Part shown: positions 8,598-16,894 of the stretch, piece by piece
Position numbering within the stretch: the first letter of the stretch is position 1
Layout of the letters: the number at the start of each line of letters is the position of its first letter
NCBI GenBank assembly: GCA_963713965.1
Contig: OY970217.1
Location: 2,914,001-2,978,000, forward strand
From: CALAGB01 sp963713965
GTDB lineage: Bacteria > Chloroflexota > Chloroflexia > Thermomicrobiales > Thermomicrobiaceae
Direction of reading: 5' to 3'
DNA length: 64,000 nt
Made by a program: the position numbers and the translations under genes
The notes under the pieces: model-generated
Database searches by the model: none
What the model was told of the DNA's origin: nothing
What the model saw: only the letters and a program-made list of their open reading frames with translations

Positions 8598-9908
8598 GTG
8601 GGCAAGCGTATGGTCGTGACGGCAACCGGAGACGCGCTCATCACGCGTCGCATCCCTGCAATTCAGGACCCCTCCTACACTCAACTCGTCGATATGATCA
8701 AAGGTTGCGACGTCGCCTTCACGAACATGGAAATGGTCCTGACGGACTACCGCGGAACACCGGTCGTCGAAAGCGGCGGGATGAACCTTTCAGCCAGCCC
8801 GGGCGTCGCTCGTGATCTGCAACACATGGGATTCAACCTGACAGCCTTCGCCAACAACCACACGCTCAACTACGGTATCGACGGCTGTCTCGCGACGATC
8901 GACGCGCTTAAGGAGATGGATTTCGTGTGCGCCGGAGCGGGCCGAACATTGACCGAAGCGCGTTTACCGGCCTTTCTCGAGACGTCAGGTGGCCGCGTCG
9001 GACTGGTCGGTTGTGCGTCGAGCTTTGCCAAAGGGCAGCAGGCAGGCGCACAGCGCGATGACGCTCCTGGTCGTCCGGGCCTCAACCCACAACGCTACGA
9101 GACGCTCTTCGTGGTGGATCAGGCGCACATGGACGCGATCAAGCGCATCGCCGAAAAGACGGGCGCCGAGAAGGAGCGTCAGTTCGGGTTCTGGATGGGT
9201 TTCCAGAAGCCACCGGAACGCGAGGGACAGTTCGACTTTGCCGGGCGATCGTTCATTGTGGGTGACGAATTCGGCGTTCGCACCGAAGCACACAAGAAGG
9301 ATCTCGAAGGAAACGCCAAGTCGACCGCGCAGGCGACGCTGATGGACGACCTGACGTTGGTCAGCATCCACGCCCATGAGAACGGTGAAGAGCGCTGGAT
9401 TCCGGCCGACTTCATCGTCGAATTCGCGCACGCGTGCGTCGATGCCGGAGCCGACATGGTGGTCGGGCATGGCCCACATCTTTTGCGCGGTATCGAGATC
9501 TACAAGGGGAAGCCGATCTTCTACTCGGTCGGCAACTTCATCTTCCAGTACGAATACTTGCAGCGGCTGCCGGCCGACGATTACGAGTCGCTCAGCGCCG
9601 ATCGGGACATGTCGGCGCCTGAAGTCTTCAAGCAGATCTCGGCTGACGACACGCGCAGCTTCCCAGCTGACCGTCTTTACTGGGAGACGGTCCTTCCCAT
9701 CGTCACGTTCGAAGATCGCCAGCTACGGTCCGTGGAATTGCACCCTGTCTCACTTGGTCATGGCCGAGCGTGGCCGGATCGGGGATTCCCGATGCTGGCC
9801 GACGCCGGACTCGGATCCGAGATCCTTGATTGGATGACCCAACTCTCCAAACCGTTCGGAACAGAGATCAGCGTGACCGACGGAGTCGGACGGATCGCCA
9901 TTGACTGA
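8598..9908 (+). CDS. CapA-family (poly-gamma-glutamate synthesis type) metallophosphatase-like protein
   Basis: A 436-residue protein with the CapA fold, related to calcineurin-type phosphoesterases. Metal-site motifs visible are TGDALITRR near residue 10, FANNHTLNYG near 95, SIHAHENGE near 255 and the C-terminal GHGPHLLRGIEIYKGKPI with SVGNF near 290-315. CapA proteins take part in poly-gamma-glutamate export or anchoring, but many homologues lie outside capsule loci. This one has no signal peptide and no membrane helix, and none of capB or capC is nearby. The GTG start at 8598 follows AAAGGGA. Its place between peptide permeases and a metallopeptidase suggests an amide or peptide catabolic role. 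That is inference. Confidence 0.75.
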   Translation: MGKRMVVTATGDALITRRIPAIQDPSYTQLVDMIKGCDVAFTNMEMVLTDYRGTPVVESGGMNLSASPGVARDLQHMGFNLTAFANNHTLNYGIDGCLATIDALKEMDFVCAGAGRTLTEARLPAFLETSGGRVGLVGCASSFAKGQQAGAQRDDAPGRPGLNPQRYETLFVVDQAHMDAIKRIAEKTGAEKERQFGFWMGFQKPPEREGQFDFAGRSFIVGDEFGVRTEAHKKDLEGNAKSTAQATLMDDLTLVSIHAHENGEERWIPADFIVEFAHACVDAGADMVVGHGPHLLRGIEIYKGKPIFYSVGNFIFQYEYLQRLPADDYESLSADRDMSAPEVFKQISADDTRSFPADRLYWETVLPIVTFEDRQLRSVELHPVSLGHGRAWPDRGFPMLADAGLGSEILDWMTQLSKPFGTEISVTDGVGRIAID

Positions 9909-9947
9909 CGTGACATGCGTTGCTTTGACAGATAGGGAAGGACTCAC

Positions 9948-11453
9948 ATGCGCGTTGCGATTGGCGGTATCTCTCACGAGAGCAGCACGTTCTCGACCGT
10001 ACCGACTCAGCTGAGCGATTTCGAGCTGCGCAACTACGCCGAAGGCGAGGGAATGCTCGAACGCCTCACCGGCACCAAGACCCCGATCGGCGGGTTCATC
10101 GACGCGGCTCGTGATGCCGGCTATGACGTGGTCCCGACGATCTTCGCATCCGCGACTCCTGGCGGGCCCGTGACGGCGGAGGCGACCGAGGTGCTGACTG
10201 GCAAGCTGGTCGACGGCTTGCGTGAGGCGTTGCACGTTGGGCCGCTCGACGGAGTCATGCTCGCGTTGCACGGTGCCATGGTCTCCGACCTCGACGACGA
10301 TGGTGAGGGCTATATCTTGCGTGAAGTTCGCAGATTGATCGGGCCAGACGTGCCATTGATCGTCGAGCTTGATCTGCACGGCAACATCACGCAGGAGATG
10401 GTCGACCTTTGTTCGATGCCGGTGGCGTATGACGAATACCCACACATCGATCCGTACGAACGTGGCTACGAAATCGGTTGGTTGATGGCGCGCATCGTCC
10501 GAGGTGCGGTGAAGCCGACACCCGCGATGGTCAAAATCCCGCTTCTCGCCTCGCTCCAACGGCAGTTCAGCCACGCCGAGCCGATGCTGACCCTGAAGCA
10601 CCTGGCGCACGACGTCGAAGGAGAGCGGGGCGTGCTGAACGTCAGCTATCTTCCCGGTTTCGCCTGGGCCGACATCGAGCCGACTACGTTCAGCATCATC
10701 GTGACGACCGACGGTGATCGAGCGCGCGCGGCTGAGCTTGCAGCACATCTCGGACGGCACGTATGGGAACACCGAGATGACTTCATCGTCCGACCAACAC
10801 CGGTCGATGAGGCGGTGCAACGCGCCATGCATGAGCCGGCGGGTCCAATCGTGCTGGCCGACATCGGCGACAACCCGGGTGGCGGCGCCCCGGCTGACGG
10901 CACCGTCCTGCTCGAAGCCATGCTGCGTCTCGGCGCTCGCAACGCAGTCGTCGTGCCGATCAATGATCCGGAGTCGGCTCGTGCCGCGTTTGCCGCCGGT
11001 CAGGGCGCGACCGTTTCGCTCCAGCTTGGCGCTAAAGTCGACGACTTCCACGGCGAGCCTCTTGACGTAACTGGACGCGTTGTGACGCTGAGCGATGGCC
11101 GTTTCGTGCATCGCGGACTGATGAGCACTGGTGTCGAGATGAACATGGGTCCGACGGCGGTGGTCGAGCTCGAAAGCGCGAACGGTGGCTCGGTGAAGGT
11201 TGTGGTGACGACGCATCGCTATCAGCCGACCGACCTCGAGGTGTTGCGTAGCCAGGACATCGAGCCAACCGCGATGCAGATCATCGCGGTCAAGTCGTCG
11301 GTCCACTTCCGTGCGGCGTTCATGCCGATCGCCAAAGAAGTGATCGAAGTGGACACGCCAGGGCTGACCAGTCCGCGCCTCGATCGGCTGGAGTTTCACA
11401 AGATTCGGCGCCCGATGTACCCGTTCGATTCGACCATGACCTGGGAGCCGTAG
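9948..11453 (+). CDS. M81-family metallopeptidase (MlrC type)
   Basis: A 501-residue member of the family named for MlrC, which acts in microcystin breakdown, though most members have unknown substrates. The start GGISHESSTFS is diagnostic, as are DLHGNIT (about residue 142), the DEYPHIDPYERG segment (about 163), and the C-terminal MlrC region with LADIGDNPGGGAP (about 302). AAGGA lies 11 bases before the ATG. It ends the transporter cluster. A reasonable inference is that it handles an imported peptide or amide. A string of hairpins follows the stop codon. Confidence 0.85.
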   Translation: MRVAIGGISHESSTFSTVPTQLSDFELRNYAEGEGMLERLTGTKTPIGGFIDAARDAGYDVVPTIFASATPGGPVTAEATEVLTGKLVDGLREALHVGPLDGVMLALHGAMVSDLDDDGEGYILREVRRLIGPDVPLIVELDLHGNITQEMVDLCSMPVAYDEYPHIDPYERGYEIGWLMARIVRGAVKPTPAMVKIPLLASLQRQFSHAEPMLTLKHLAHDVEGERGVLNVSYLPGFAWADIEPTTFSIIVTTDGDRARAAELAAHLGRHVWEHRDDFIVRPTPVDEAVQRAMHEPAGPIVLADIGDNPGGGAPADGTVLLEAMLRLGARNAVVVPINDPESARAAFAAGQGATVSLQLGAKVDDFHGEPLDVTGRVVTLSDGRFVHRGLMSTGVEMNMGPTAVVELESANGGSVKVVVTTHRYQPTDLEVLRSQDIEPTAMQIIAVKSSVHFRAAFMPIAKEVIEVDTPGLTSPRLDRLEFHKIRRPMYPFDSTMTWEP

Positions 11454-11481
11454 GTTTCCGCGAGCTAACGCTCAGGAATGA

Positions 11482-11640
11482 TGTAGGGGAGGACACAAGG
11501 TCCTCCGGCATACGTACGCCTCGTCATCGCCAGGTGGATACAAGATCCTTCCCTACATAACCGTTACGCCCATAACGGGCTCCCCCCTGTTAATGCGGAC
11601 GCGCCCGCTATTATGCGAGCGCGTCCCGGGGGTTGGGGGA
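11482..11640. terminator. Cluster of hairpins between convergent genes
   Basis: Between the stops of the M81 gene (+) and cysK (-) lie several stem-loops: GGAGGAC/GTCCTCC (11488-11494 and 11500-11506), CCGTTA/TAACGG (11561-11566 and 11573-11578), and GGACGCGC/GCGCGTCC (11597-11604 and 11619-11626). The last is flanked by C and G runs (11582-11587 and 11627-11639) that could extend the stem. They probably act as a bidirectional terminator region, although no clear T-run is present. Confidence 0.5.
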
Positions 11641-11658
11641 ACGTGAAGTAATCAGCGT

Positions 11659-12600
11659 TTAGGAGTTCGACTCCGCTTCATCTGTCTTGAACAGCGCCGT
11701 CGACATGTAACGCTCGGCCAGATCCGGGAAGACAGTAACGATCGTCTTGCCCGCATTCTCGGGTCGATCGGCCACCTGTGAGGCTGCCACTGCGTTCGCG
11801 CCGGCCGAGATGCCGACGAGCAGACCTTCCTCGCGCATCAAGCGTTTGGCCATCTTGACCGCGTCGTCTGTGGGAACCAGCACCGAGCCGTCGATCACGT
11901 CTTTGTTCAGTACCTCAGGTAAGAACCCAGGCGAAATCCCTTGAATGCCGTGCGATCCCTTTCGTCCTTCGGTGAGGACCGGCGACTCTGCCGGCTCCAC
12001 GGTGATGATCTGGATCTTGGAGTTGTACGCCTTGAGTCCCTCGCCGACGCCGGTGATCGTCCCGCCGGTGCCGAAGGCGGCCACGAAGATGTCAACCGTT
12101 CCGTCGGTCTGCTCCCAGATCTCGCGGGCGGTGCCGATGCGATGTGCCTCTGGATTGGCGGGATTCCAGTGTTGGCGAGGCATGAAGACGGAGGGCAGGG
12201 TCTCGGCGATCTTATTCGCTTCCTCGATGGCTCCAGGTGTTCCCGCGTCGGCGGGCGTGACAACCACTTCGGCCCCCAACGCGCGCAGCATCGTGATGCG
12301 CTCGGGGCTGTTGCGCGCTGAGACGGTGATGATGAGCCGGTACCCACGAATGGCGCAGACCCAGGCCAGTCCGATGCCGGTGTTGCCGCTGGTTGCCTCG
12401 ATGATGACAGTATCTGGCTTGAGCACGCCGCGTTTCTCAGCGTCGTTGATCATGTTGAGCGCGATGCGGTCCTTAATGGAGTAGCCGGGGCTGTACGCCT
12501 CGAGCTTGGCAAGCACGACAGCGTTCCCGCTGACCACCTTGTTCAGTCGTATCAGGGGCGTATTGCCTACGAGTTCGGTCGCGTCATTGGCGATGCGCAT
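11659..12600 (-). CDS. cysK: Cysteine synthase A (O-acetylserine sulfhydrylase)
   Basis: A 313-residue PLP enzyme that makes cysteine from O-acetylserine and sulfide in the cytoplasm. The PLP lysine is K43 in SIKDR. The substrate loop TSGNTG follows near residue 70, and the phosphate-binding glycine loop GTGGTITG is near 176. The length fits CysK; there is no regulatory C-terminal domain. It lies 88 bases downstream of a sulfurtransferase gene on the same strand, so the two may share a transcript concerned with sulfur assimilation. GAGGA precedes the ATG by 9 bases. Confidence 0.93.
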   Translation of the reverse strand: MRIANDATELVGNTPLIRLNKVVSGNAVVLAKLEAYSPGYSIKDRIALNMINDAEKRGVLKPDTVIIEATSGNTGIGLAWVCAIRGYRLIITVSARNSPERITMLRALGAEVVVTPADAGTPGAIEEANKIAETLPSVFMPRQHWNPANPEAHRIGTAREIWEQTDGTVDIFVAAFGTGGTITGVGEGLKAYNSKIQIITVEPAESPVLTEGRKGSHGIQGISPGFLPEVLNKDVIDGSVLVPTDDAVKMAKRLMREEGLLVGISAGANAVAASQVADRPENAGKTIVTVFPDLAERYMSTALFKTDEAESNS

Positions 12601-12688
12601 TGGCTGCGATCCTCTCTCGGTTGTGAACGCGTTGGTTCCGATTGCTAAACGGCTCAGATATGAAAGCTATTCCCCTCCCGTGCGGAAA

Positions 12689-13582
12689 CTATTGCTCGGA
12701 CGTCTTCTTGTCGCTGGCCGGACCCGTCTCGATAGGGAGATCGTCACGATTGCCCCATTCGGCCCAGCTTCCGTCGTAGACGCGAACGTTCTTGACTCCG
12801 GTCATCCACAACGAGAGTGCCGAAAGCGCCGCGCGCACTCCACCCTGACAATAGGTGATGACCGGCGTATCCTCGTCTATCCCGCCTTCTTCGTTGAGCG
12901 CATGAATCTCGGCGTTTGTTCGGAACGAGCGATCTGCGCCCCAGTTCAGGTTGTCCTGCCACAAGAAGTGTTCGGAGGACGGGATACGCCCGCCGCGATT
13001 GGCACGGACCTCCTCGCCGGTGAATTCGCTCATGCGGCGCACGTCGAGGATTTTCGTCTTGCCGTCCTTGGTGGCTGCCAGAACGTCGTCAACGGTGGCG
13101 ATGATGTCGGGGCGGCTCGTTGAGCGATCGATGCTGAAGGTGGCGGGCTCTGCCGTCGAGGTCTCCTTGCTGATTGGCCGCTTCTCGGCCTCCCACTTGG
13201 TCCAGCCGCCATCGAGAATACGAAGCTGATCCTCTTGTCCGTAGCGCGCCAGAGCCAGCCAAACGCGCGACGAGAAGTGCCCACCTTCGTCGTCATAAGC
13301 GATGATGCGAGTATCGTTTCCGACGCCGACCTTACCCATGGCCGCTTCCACTTGCTCGGGCGGTGCCAGCATGAAGTCGACCGGATTATTGGGATCGTTG
13401 AGCTCCGCGTTCCAATTGAAAAGGACTGCTCCGGGGATGTGCCCGTTGCGGTAAACCTCAAGCGGATCACGCCCGTCAAAGTAGTAACGGCAATCGAGGA
13501 TGCGAATGCCGTCGTCGTCGAGGTGCTCTTGCAACCAATCGGTCGAAACCAGCACGTCGTCGCGAGTCCAGGTCCTTGTCAT
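12689..13582 (-). CDS. Thiosulfate/3-mercaptopyruvate sulfurtransferase (tandem rhodanese)
   Basis: Two rhodanese domains in 297 residues. The N-terminal one is inactive (starting near DWLQEHLDDDGIRILDCR). The C-terminal one carries the catalytic cysteine at about residue 245 in YCQGGVRA. The enzyme moves sulfane sulfur from thiosulfate or mercaptopyruvate to an acceptor. The ATG at 13582 is preferred over one 19 codons upstream because AGAGAGGAACG lies just before it and the conserved domain begins right after. A TATAGT hexamer on the minus strand (13623-13628) may be its -10 element. It precedes cysK. The donor preference cannot be decided from CQGGVR alone. Confidence 0.9.
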   Translation of the reverse strand: MTRTWTRDDVLVSTDWLQEHLDDDGIRILDCRYYFDGRDPLEVYRNGHIPGAVLFNWNAELNDPNNPVDFMLAPPEQVEAAMGKVGVGNDTRIIAYDDEGGHFSSRVWLALARYGQEDQLRILDGGWTKWEAEKRPISKETSTAEPATFSIDRSTSRPDIIATVDDVLAATKDGKTKILDVRRMSEFTGEEVRANRGGRIPSSEHFLWQDNLNWGADRSFRTNAEIHALNEEGGIDEDTPVITYCQGGVRAALSALSLWMTGVKNVRVYDGSWAEWGNRDDLPIETGPASDKKTSEQ

Positions 13583-13698
13583 GCTTTTTCGTTCCTCTCT
13601 GTCCTGAGTGGTCTGTCGTGAAACTATAACCAGTCCCACGTCCCGGATATTCTCCTGGCGGGATGAGTGAGATCAAGCTGCGCGACGTAATGAGGCAA

Positions 13699-14052
13699 TC
13701 AGTCGCGTGATTTGCGCCAGCGCAGCCAGTCCGCGAAGCGGGACACTTCTTCGACCTCCTCCGCGGACAGCCCTTCAATCGATACCTCGATCTGTCGACC
13801 ATCAGCTTCGAGACGTTCGGCGACCGCTCGCAATAGTTCGGGGAGTTCCAAGCCAAACGCGGATGCGAGTCGACTCATCGATTCACCCGAGGCGTCCTTG
13901 CGTCCGTTTTCGAGCTCGCTGAGGAAGGAAAGTGACAGCCCTGACTCATCCGCGAGCGCGCGCAGGCTGGATCCTCGCCGGGATCGGTAGTCCGCGATGG
14001 TTCGCCCCAACGCGTGCCGATAGCCGGCCTCAACATCCGTATTGCGCGTCAT
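13699..14052 (-). CDS. XRE-family helix-turn-helix regulator
   Basis: A 117-residue DNA-binding protein. A lambda-repressor-like HTH spans about residues 16-70 (LGRTIADYRSRRGSSLRALA, then SGLSLSFLSELENGRK). A short acidic C-terminal segment follows, with no sensor domain recognised. Its ATG overlaps the stop codon of the upstream yjbQ-like gene (ATGA), so the two are translationally coupled. The target is unknown. Such small XRE proteins often regulate their own operon. Confidence 0.88.
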   Translation of the reverse strand: MTRNTDVEAGYRHALGRTIADYRSRRGSSLRALADESGLSLSFLSELENGRKDASGESMSRLASAFGLELPELLRAVAERLEADGRQIEVSIEGLSAEEVEEVSRFADWLRWRKSRD

Positions 14053-14468
14053 TCCCCCATGACCTGTATGACGACCTTGCGCGAGCGAGGATGCGTATCG
14101 AAATCGATCAGCACGATCTGCTGCCAGGTTCCGAGCCGAAGTGACCGTCCGTCAAACGGGATCGTCACCGAAGGACCGAGTAGGCTGGCGCGCACGTGGC
14201 TGTGCGCATTGTCGTCATGATTGAGCTGGTTGTGGCGAAATTCCCCTGATTCCGGCACCATTCGGTCCACGGCACCCGGAAAATCCTCGAGCAACCCTGT
14301 TTCGAATTCAGAGACGATTACAGCCGCCGTCGTGTGTGTCACGAAGACCGTCGCGATTCCGGCCGTACATGCCGATGAATCAATCGCTTGCTGCACACGG
14401 TCGGTCAGGTTCTGCATCTGACCGTTCCCGCGGGTGTCTATCGTGACCGTCTGTGTTCGTATCGTCAT
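14049..14468 (-). CDS. YjbQ/UPF0047 family protein
   Basis: A 139-residue protein from the ATG at 14468. The family forms a homotrimeric beta-barrel, and some members have weak thiamine-phosphate synthase activity; the physiological role is unclear. Family marks are FVTHTTAAVIVSEFE (about residues 43-57), the HNDDNAHSH-type segment here read as NHDDNAHSHVRASLLG (about 85-100) and the C-terminal LGTWQQIVLIDFD with a basic end. It is the first gene of a two-gene unit with the XRE regulator. The link between the two is unexplained. Confidence 0.88.
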   Translation of the reverse strand: MTIRTQTVTIDTRGNGQMQNLTDRVQQAIDSSACTAGIATVFVTHTTAAVIVSEFETGLLEDFPGAVDRMVPESGEFRHNQLNHDDNAHSHVRASLLGPSVTIPFDGRSLRLGTWQQIVLIDFDTHPRSRKVVIQVMGE

Positions 14469-14669
14469 TGATACCCTCACCTTTGCACGCCCAGGCAATC
14501 AGATCGGTCGACAAGCGCTGGAACGCGAGATCATCATTCATCGCATAAAACGGGTGCTGATTTCAACCCGTACTTTCGCCCAGTGACGAATCAAATCTGG
14601 TACGCCCGTTCTTTGCGGCCGGTTGATGGTCGAGTAGACTCACCCTGGACTGTTACTCGAGGAGAACTG

Positions 14670-15680
14670 GTGACTGACGTTTCGATCGAACAGCTTCGGC
14701 AGCGCGTCGCAGCAACACGTCGACCACAATTCCGACTTCCAAAGCGCTTCGTCGGCGCAAGGTTCGACAACTTCGTGGTCGATCCGCAATTCTCGGGACA
14801 GCGTCAAGCGATCGACAAGATCACGACATTGATCAACACGCCCGAACCTCAGCCGTCGCGCTTGCCCTGGCGGCGCACGAAGGATGAGCTTGGCTACCGT
14901 GGCGTCTACCTGGATGGACCTCCGGGGATCGGCAAGACGCATCTGCTTGCGTCGGCGTTTCAGACAGCAGCCGAACCGAAGCTCTTTGCTACATTCGACG
15001 AGTTCTCGGCGGCGGCCGGAACGCTTGGGATGCGACGGCTGAAGCATCTGCTGGGCAATCAGCGGTTGGTCTGCATTGATGAGATCGATCTGCGTGATCC
15101 TGGCAATATCATGCTGCTGACCTCTCTCGTTCGCGCGATGCTGGAGGGACGCCCGCGCATTCTGGCGACTGCCAACGCCGATCCTACACGCATGGATTCG
15201 GGCCACAGCTACGCCGAGGCGTTCGAACTCGAGCTGGGTGAGATCGCGTCCGCGTTTGAAATCGTGAAGGTGGACGGATTCGATTGGCGCGAATCGGGCA
15301 GCGCCGCGCAATACCGCGGCGAACGAGATGCGTCAGATGTGCGGACTGTGCACTTCGAAGATGCCAGCCTCAAGGCGTTCCTGGCCGAGACGCATCCGAT
15401 GTACGATGCAGCCTGGCTTGACGAGGTTGATCGCATTGACATTGAGCAGCTATTGCCGCTGGCCGACACCGATGAAGCGCTCCGTTTCGTGCGTTTCGTC
15501 GATCGCGTCTATGATCGGGGCGTCATGCTGTCGACTGATCGGTTCGGCGTGTCGCTCGACGTACTGCTCGCGCCGGTCAAGAATGACCGTAGATTTGGAC
15601 TGCACTATGCGCGCTGTCGCTCGAGACTGATTGAGCTGATGGAAGCAAGCAGTTCCACGTCACTCAGGATTGGCTCGTAG
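14670..15680 (+). CDS. zapE: AFG1/ZapE-family ATPase
   Basis: A P-loop ATPase of the AFG1/ZapE family (336 residues). In other bacteria ZapE associates with the division ring; mitochondrial AFG1 has a quality-control role. The GTG at 14670 is chosen over an upstream ATG at 14583 because AGGAGA lies 6 bases before it. The N-terminus has the family helix, then FVGARFDNFVVDPQF. Walker A GPPGIGKTH is at about 84-92, and Walker B LVCIDEID at about 133-140. The arginine-containing C-terminal small domain ends with FGVSLDVLL. It shares a short divergent region with yjbQ. The symbol is by family; the role in this phylum is untested. Confidence 0.85.
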   Translation: MTDVSIEQLRQRVAATRRPQFRLPKRFVGARFDNFVVDPQFSGQRQAIDKITTLINTPEPQPSRLPWRRTKDELGYRGVYLDGPPGIGKTHLLASAFQTAAEPKLFATFDEFSAAAGTLGMRRLKHLLGNQRLVCIDEIDLRDPGNIMLLTSLVRAMLEGRPRILATANADPTRMDSGHSYAEAFELELGEIASAFEIVKVDGFDWRESGSAAQYRGERDASDVRTVHFEDASLKAFLAETHPMYDAAWLDEVDRIDIEQLLPLADTDEALRFVRFVDRVYDRGVMLSTDRFGVSLDVLLAPVKNDRRFGLHYARCRSRLIELMEASSSTSLRIGS

Positions 15681-15730
15681 ACCGGGCGGCATGTGTCGCG
15701 TCCGTTGTTCGAATATGTTGGAGGAGACTC

Positions 15731-16651
15731 ATGCGCGTCTTGATAACAGGTGGCGCGGGCTTCATCGGGTCACACGTTGTTGATTTGCTCTTAGCAGGTG
15801 GTCACGAAGTGTTGGTCGTCGACGATCTATCCACCGGGAAGGCGGAGAACGTCAATCGGAACGCCAAGCTGGTGCACCTCAATATCGGTGATCCGGCTCT
15901 GCTCGACGTGGCGCGTGAGTTCCGACCGGACGTGATCAGCCATCTGGCGGCACAGGCCTCTGTGGCGGTTTCGATGACGGATCCCATCATCGATGCACGG
16001 ACCAATATATTGGGCGGTCTCAACGTCTATCGGGCGGCCGTCGAGAGCGAGTGCAGCCAGTTCATCTACATCACCACCGGCGGAGCGCTTTACGGCCCGC
16101 CTGATTACTTGCCATGTGACGAAGATCACCCGATCCGGCCCATGAGCGCGTACGGCTTGAGCAAATGGACGTTGGAACAGTACCTGAAAATCTTGCTGCC
16201 AGCTGAGATCCCGCTCAAGGTGCTGAGATTGGCGAACATTTACGGACCGCGTCAAGACCCATATGGCGAGGCAGGCGTCATCGCCATCTTCGCGGCACGC
16301 ATGATCCAGGACCAGCCGGTTTATATCTTCGGCGACGGCGAGCAGACGCGTGATTTCGTCTATGTCGGCGACGTCGCGATAGCGCACGATCTGGCCATGC
16401 AGTCGGATGAAGCGTTGACTGTCAACGTCAGCAGTGCCACGCCCCTCTCGGTGAACGATCTCTTCGAGCTGATGGCCGAGAACACCGGCTACCGGCGGGA
16501 GGCGGTCCACCAGGCGGAGCGGCCCGGCGACATCAAGCACAGTGTGCTTTCGAACGACCGTGCCAAGCAAACGTTCGGCTGGGAGCCGAAAACGTCAATG
16601 GTCAACGGCCTGCAGGAGACCCTGGACTGGGTACGTCAGTCCGGCTCCTAG
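15731..16651 (+). CDS. NAD-dependent sugar-nucleotide epimerase/dehydratase
   Basis: A 306-residue extended short-chain dehydrogenase, most like UDP-glucose 4-epimerases (GalE type). The NAD-binding GGAGFIGSH is at residues 7-15. The catalytic Tyr/Lys pair is YGLSK at about 140-144. A TTGG stretch (YITTGGALYG, about 115-124) is in the place of the catalytic Ser/Thr. IYGPRQDPYGEAGVIA near 175 is typical of bacterial UDP-sugar epimerases. The product would feed polysaccharide or glycolipid synthesis. Substrate specificity cannot be read from sequence. A repeat-rich intergenic region follows. Confidence 0.88.
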   Translation: MRVLITGGAGFIGSHVVDLLLAGGHEVLVVDDLSTGKAENVNRNAKLVHLNIGDPALLDVAREFRPDVISHLAAQASVAVSMTDPIIDARTNILGGLNVYRAAVESECSQFIYITTGGALYGPPDYLPCDEDHPIRPMSAYGLSKWTLEQYLKILLPAEIPLKVLRLANIYGPRQDPYGEAGVIAIFAARMIQDQPVYIFGDGEQTRDFVYVGDVAIAHDLAMQSDEALTVNVSSATPLSVNDLFELMAENTGYRREAVHQAERPGDIKHSVLSNDRAKQTFGWEPKTSMVNGLQETLDWVRQSGS

Positions 16652-16667
16652 GAATCCAAGGAGAGGG

Positions 16668-16681
16668 CCTTGTGTCCTCCC
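16668..16681. repeat. 14-base sequence shared with 11487-11500 (inverted)
   Basis: CCTTGTGTCCTCCC here is the reverse complement of GGGAGGACACAAGG at 11487-11500. Each copy lies a short distance (17 and 34 bases) after the stop codon of a plus-strand gene. It may be a fragment of a dispersed element or a recurrent terminator motif. Two copies are too few to decide. Confidence 0.4.
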
Positions 16682-16729
16682 GTATGTTCATTTAATCGCT
16701 AAATTGGCTATCTGGAATTTGCAGCGATT

Positions 16730-16809
16730 TGTCATCCTGAGCCAAGCGGAGTAGAAGGATCTCTCTGTTCAACATGCAAAGAGATTCTTCACTGCGGTTC
16801 AGGATGACA
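16730..16809. repeat. REP-like long inverted repeat (80 bases)
   Basis: Outer arms TGTCATCCTGA (16730-16740) and TCAGGATGACA (16799-16809) are perfect complements. Inner arms AAGGATCTCT (16755-16764) and AGAGATTCTT (16780-16789) pair with one wobble. The whole can fold into one long hairpin. The outer and inner sequences match, from memory, a palindromic repeat that recurs in intergenic DNA of many unrelated bacteria. It carries no ORF. It lies between the convergent epimerase and aminopeptidase genes. Confidence 0.75.
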
Positions 16810-16894
16810 GAATCACGGCCGCGTCACCCTCGGAAGGCTGCTGTTGTGTCAGCGCACACAACAGTCCGCGCGCGCTAAAGCGTCGAACGCCTCG

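Noticed and set aside
9750..11399. Long open frame on the minus strand opposite the M81 peptidase gene
   Set aside because: Composition is Arg/His-rich with no recognisable domain, and it lies antisense to a clearly conserved protein. High-GC codon bias produces such frames.
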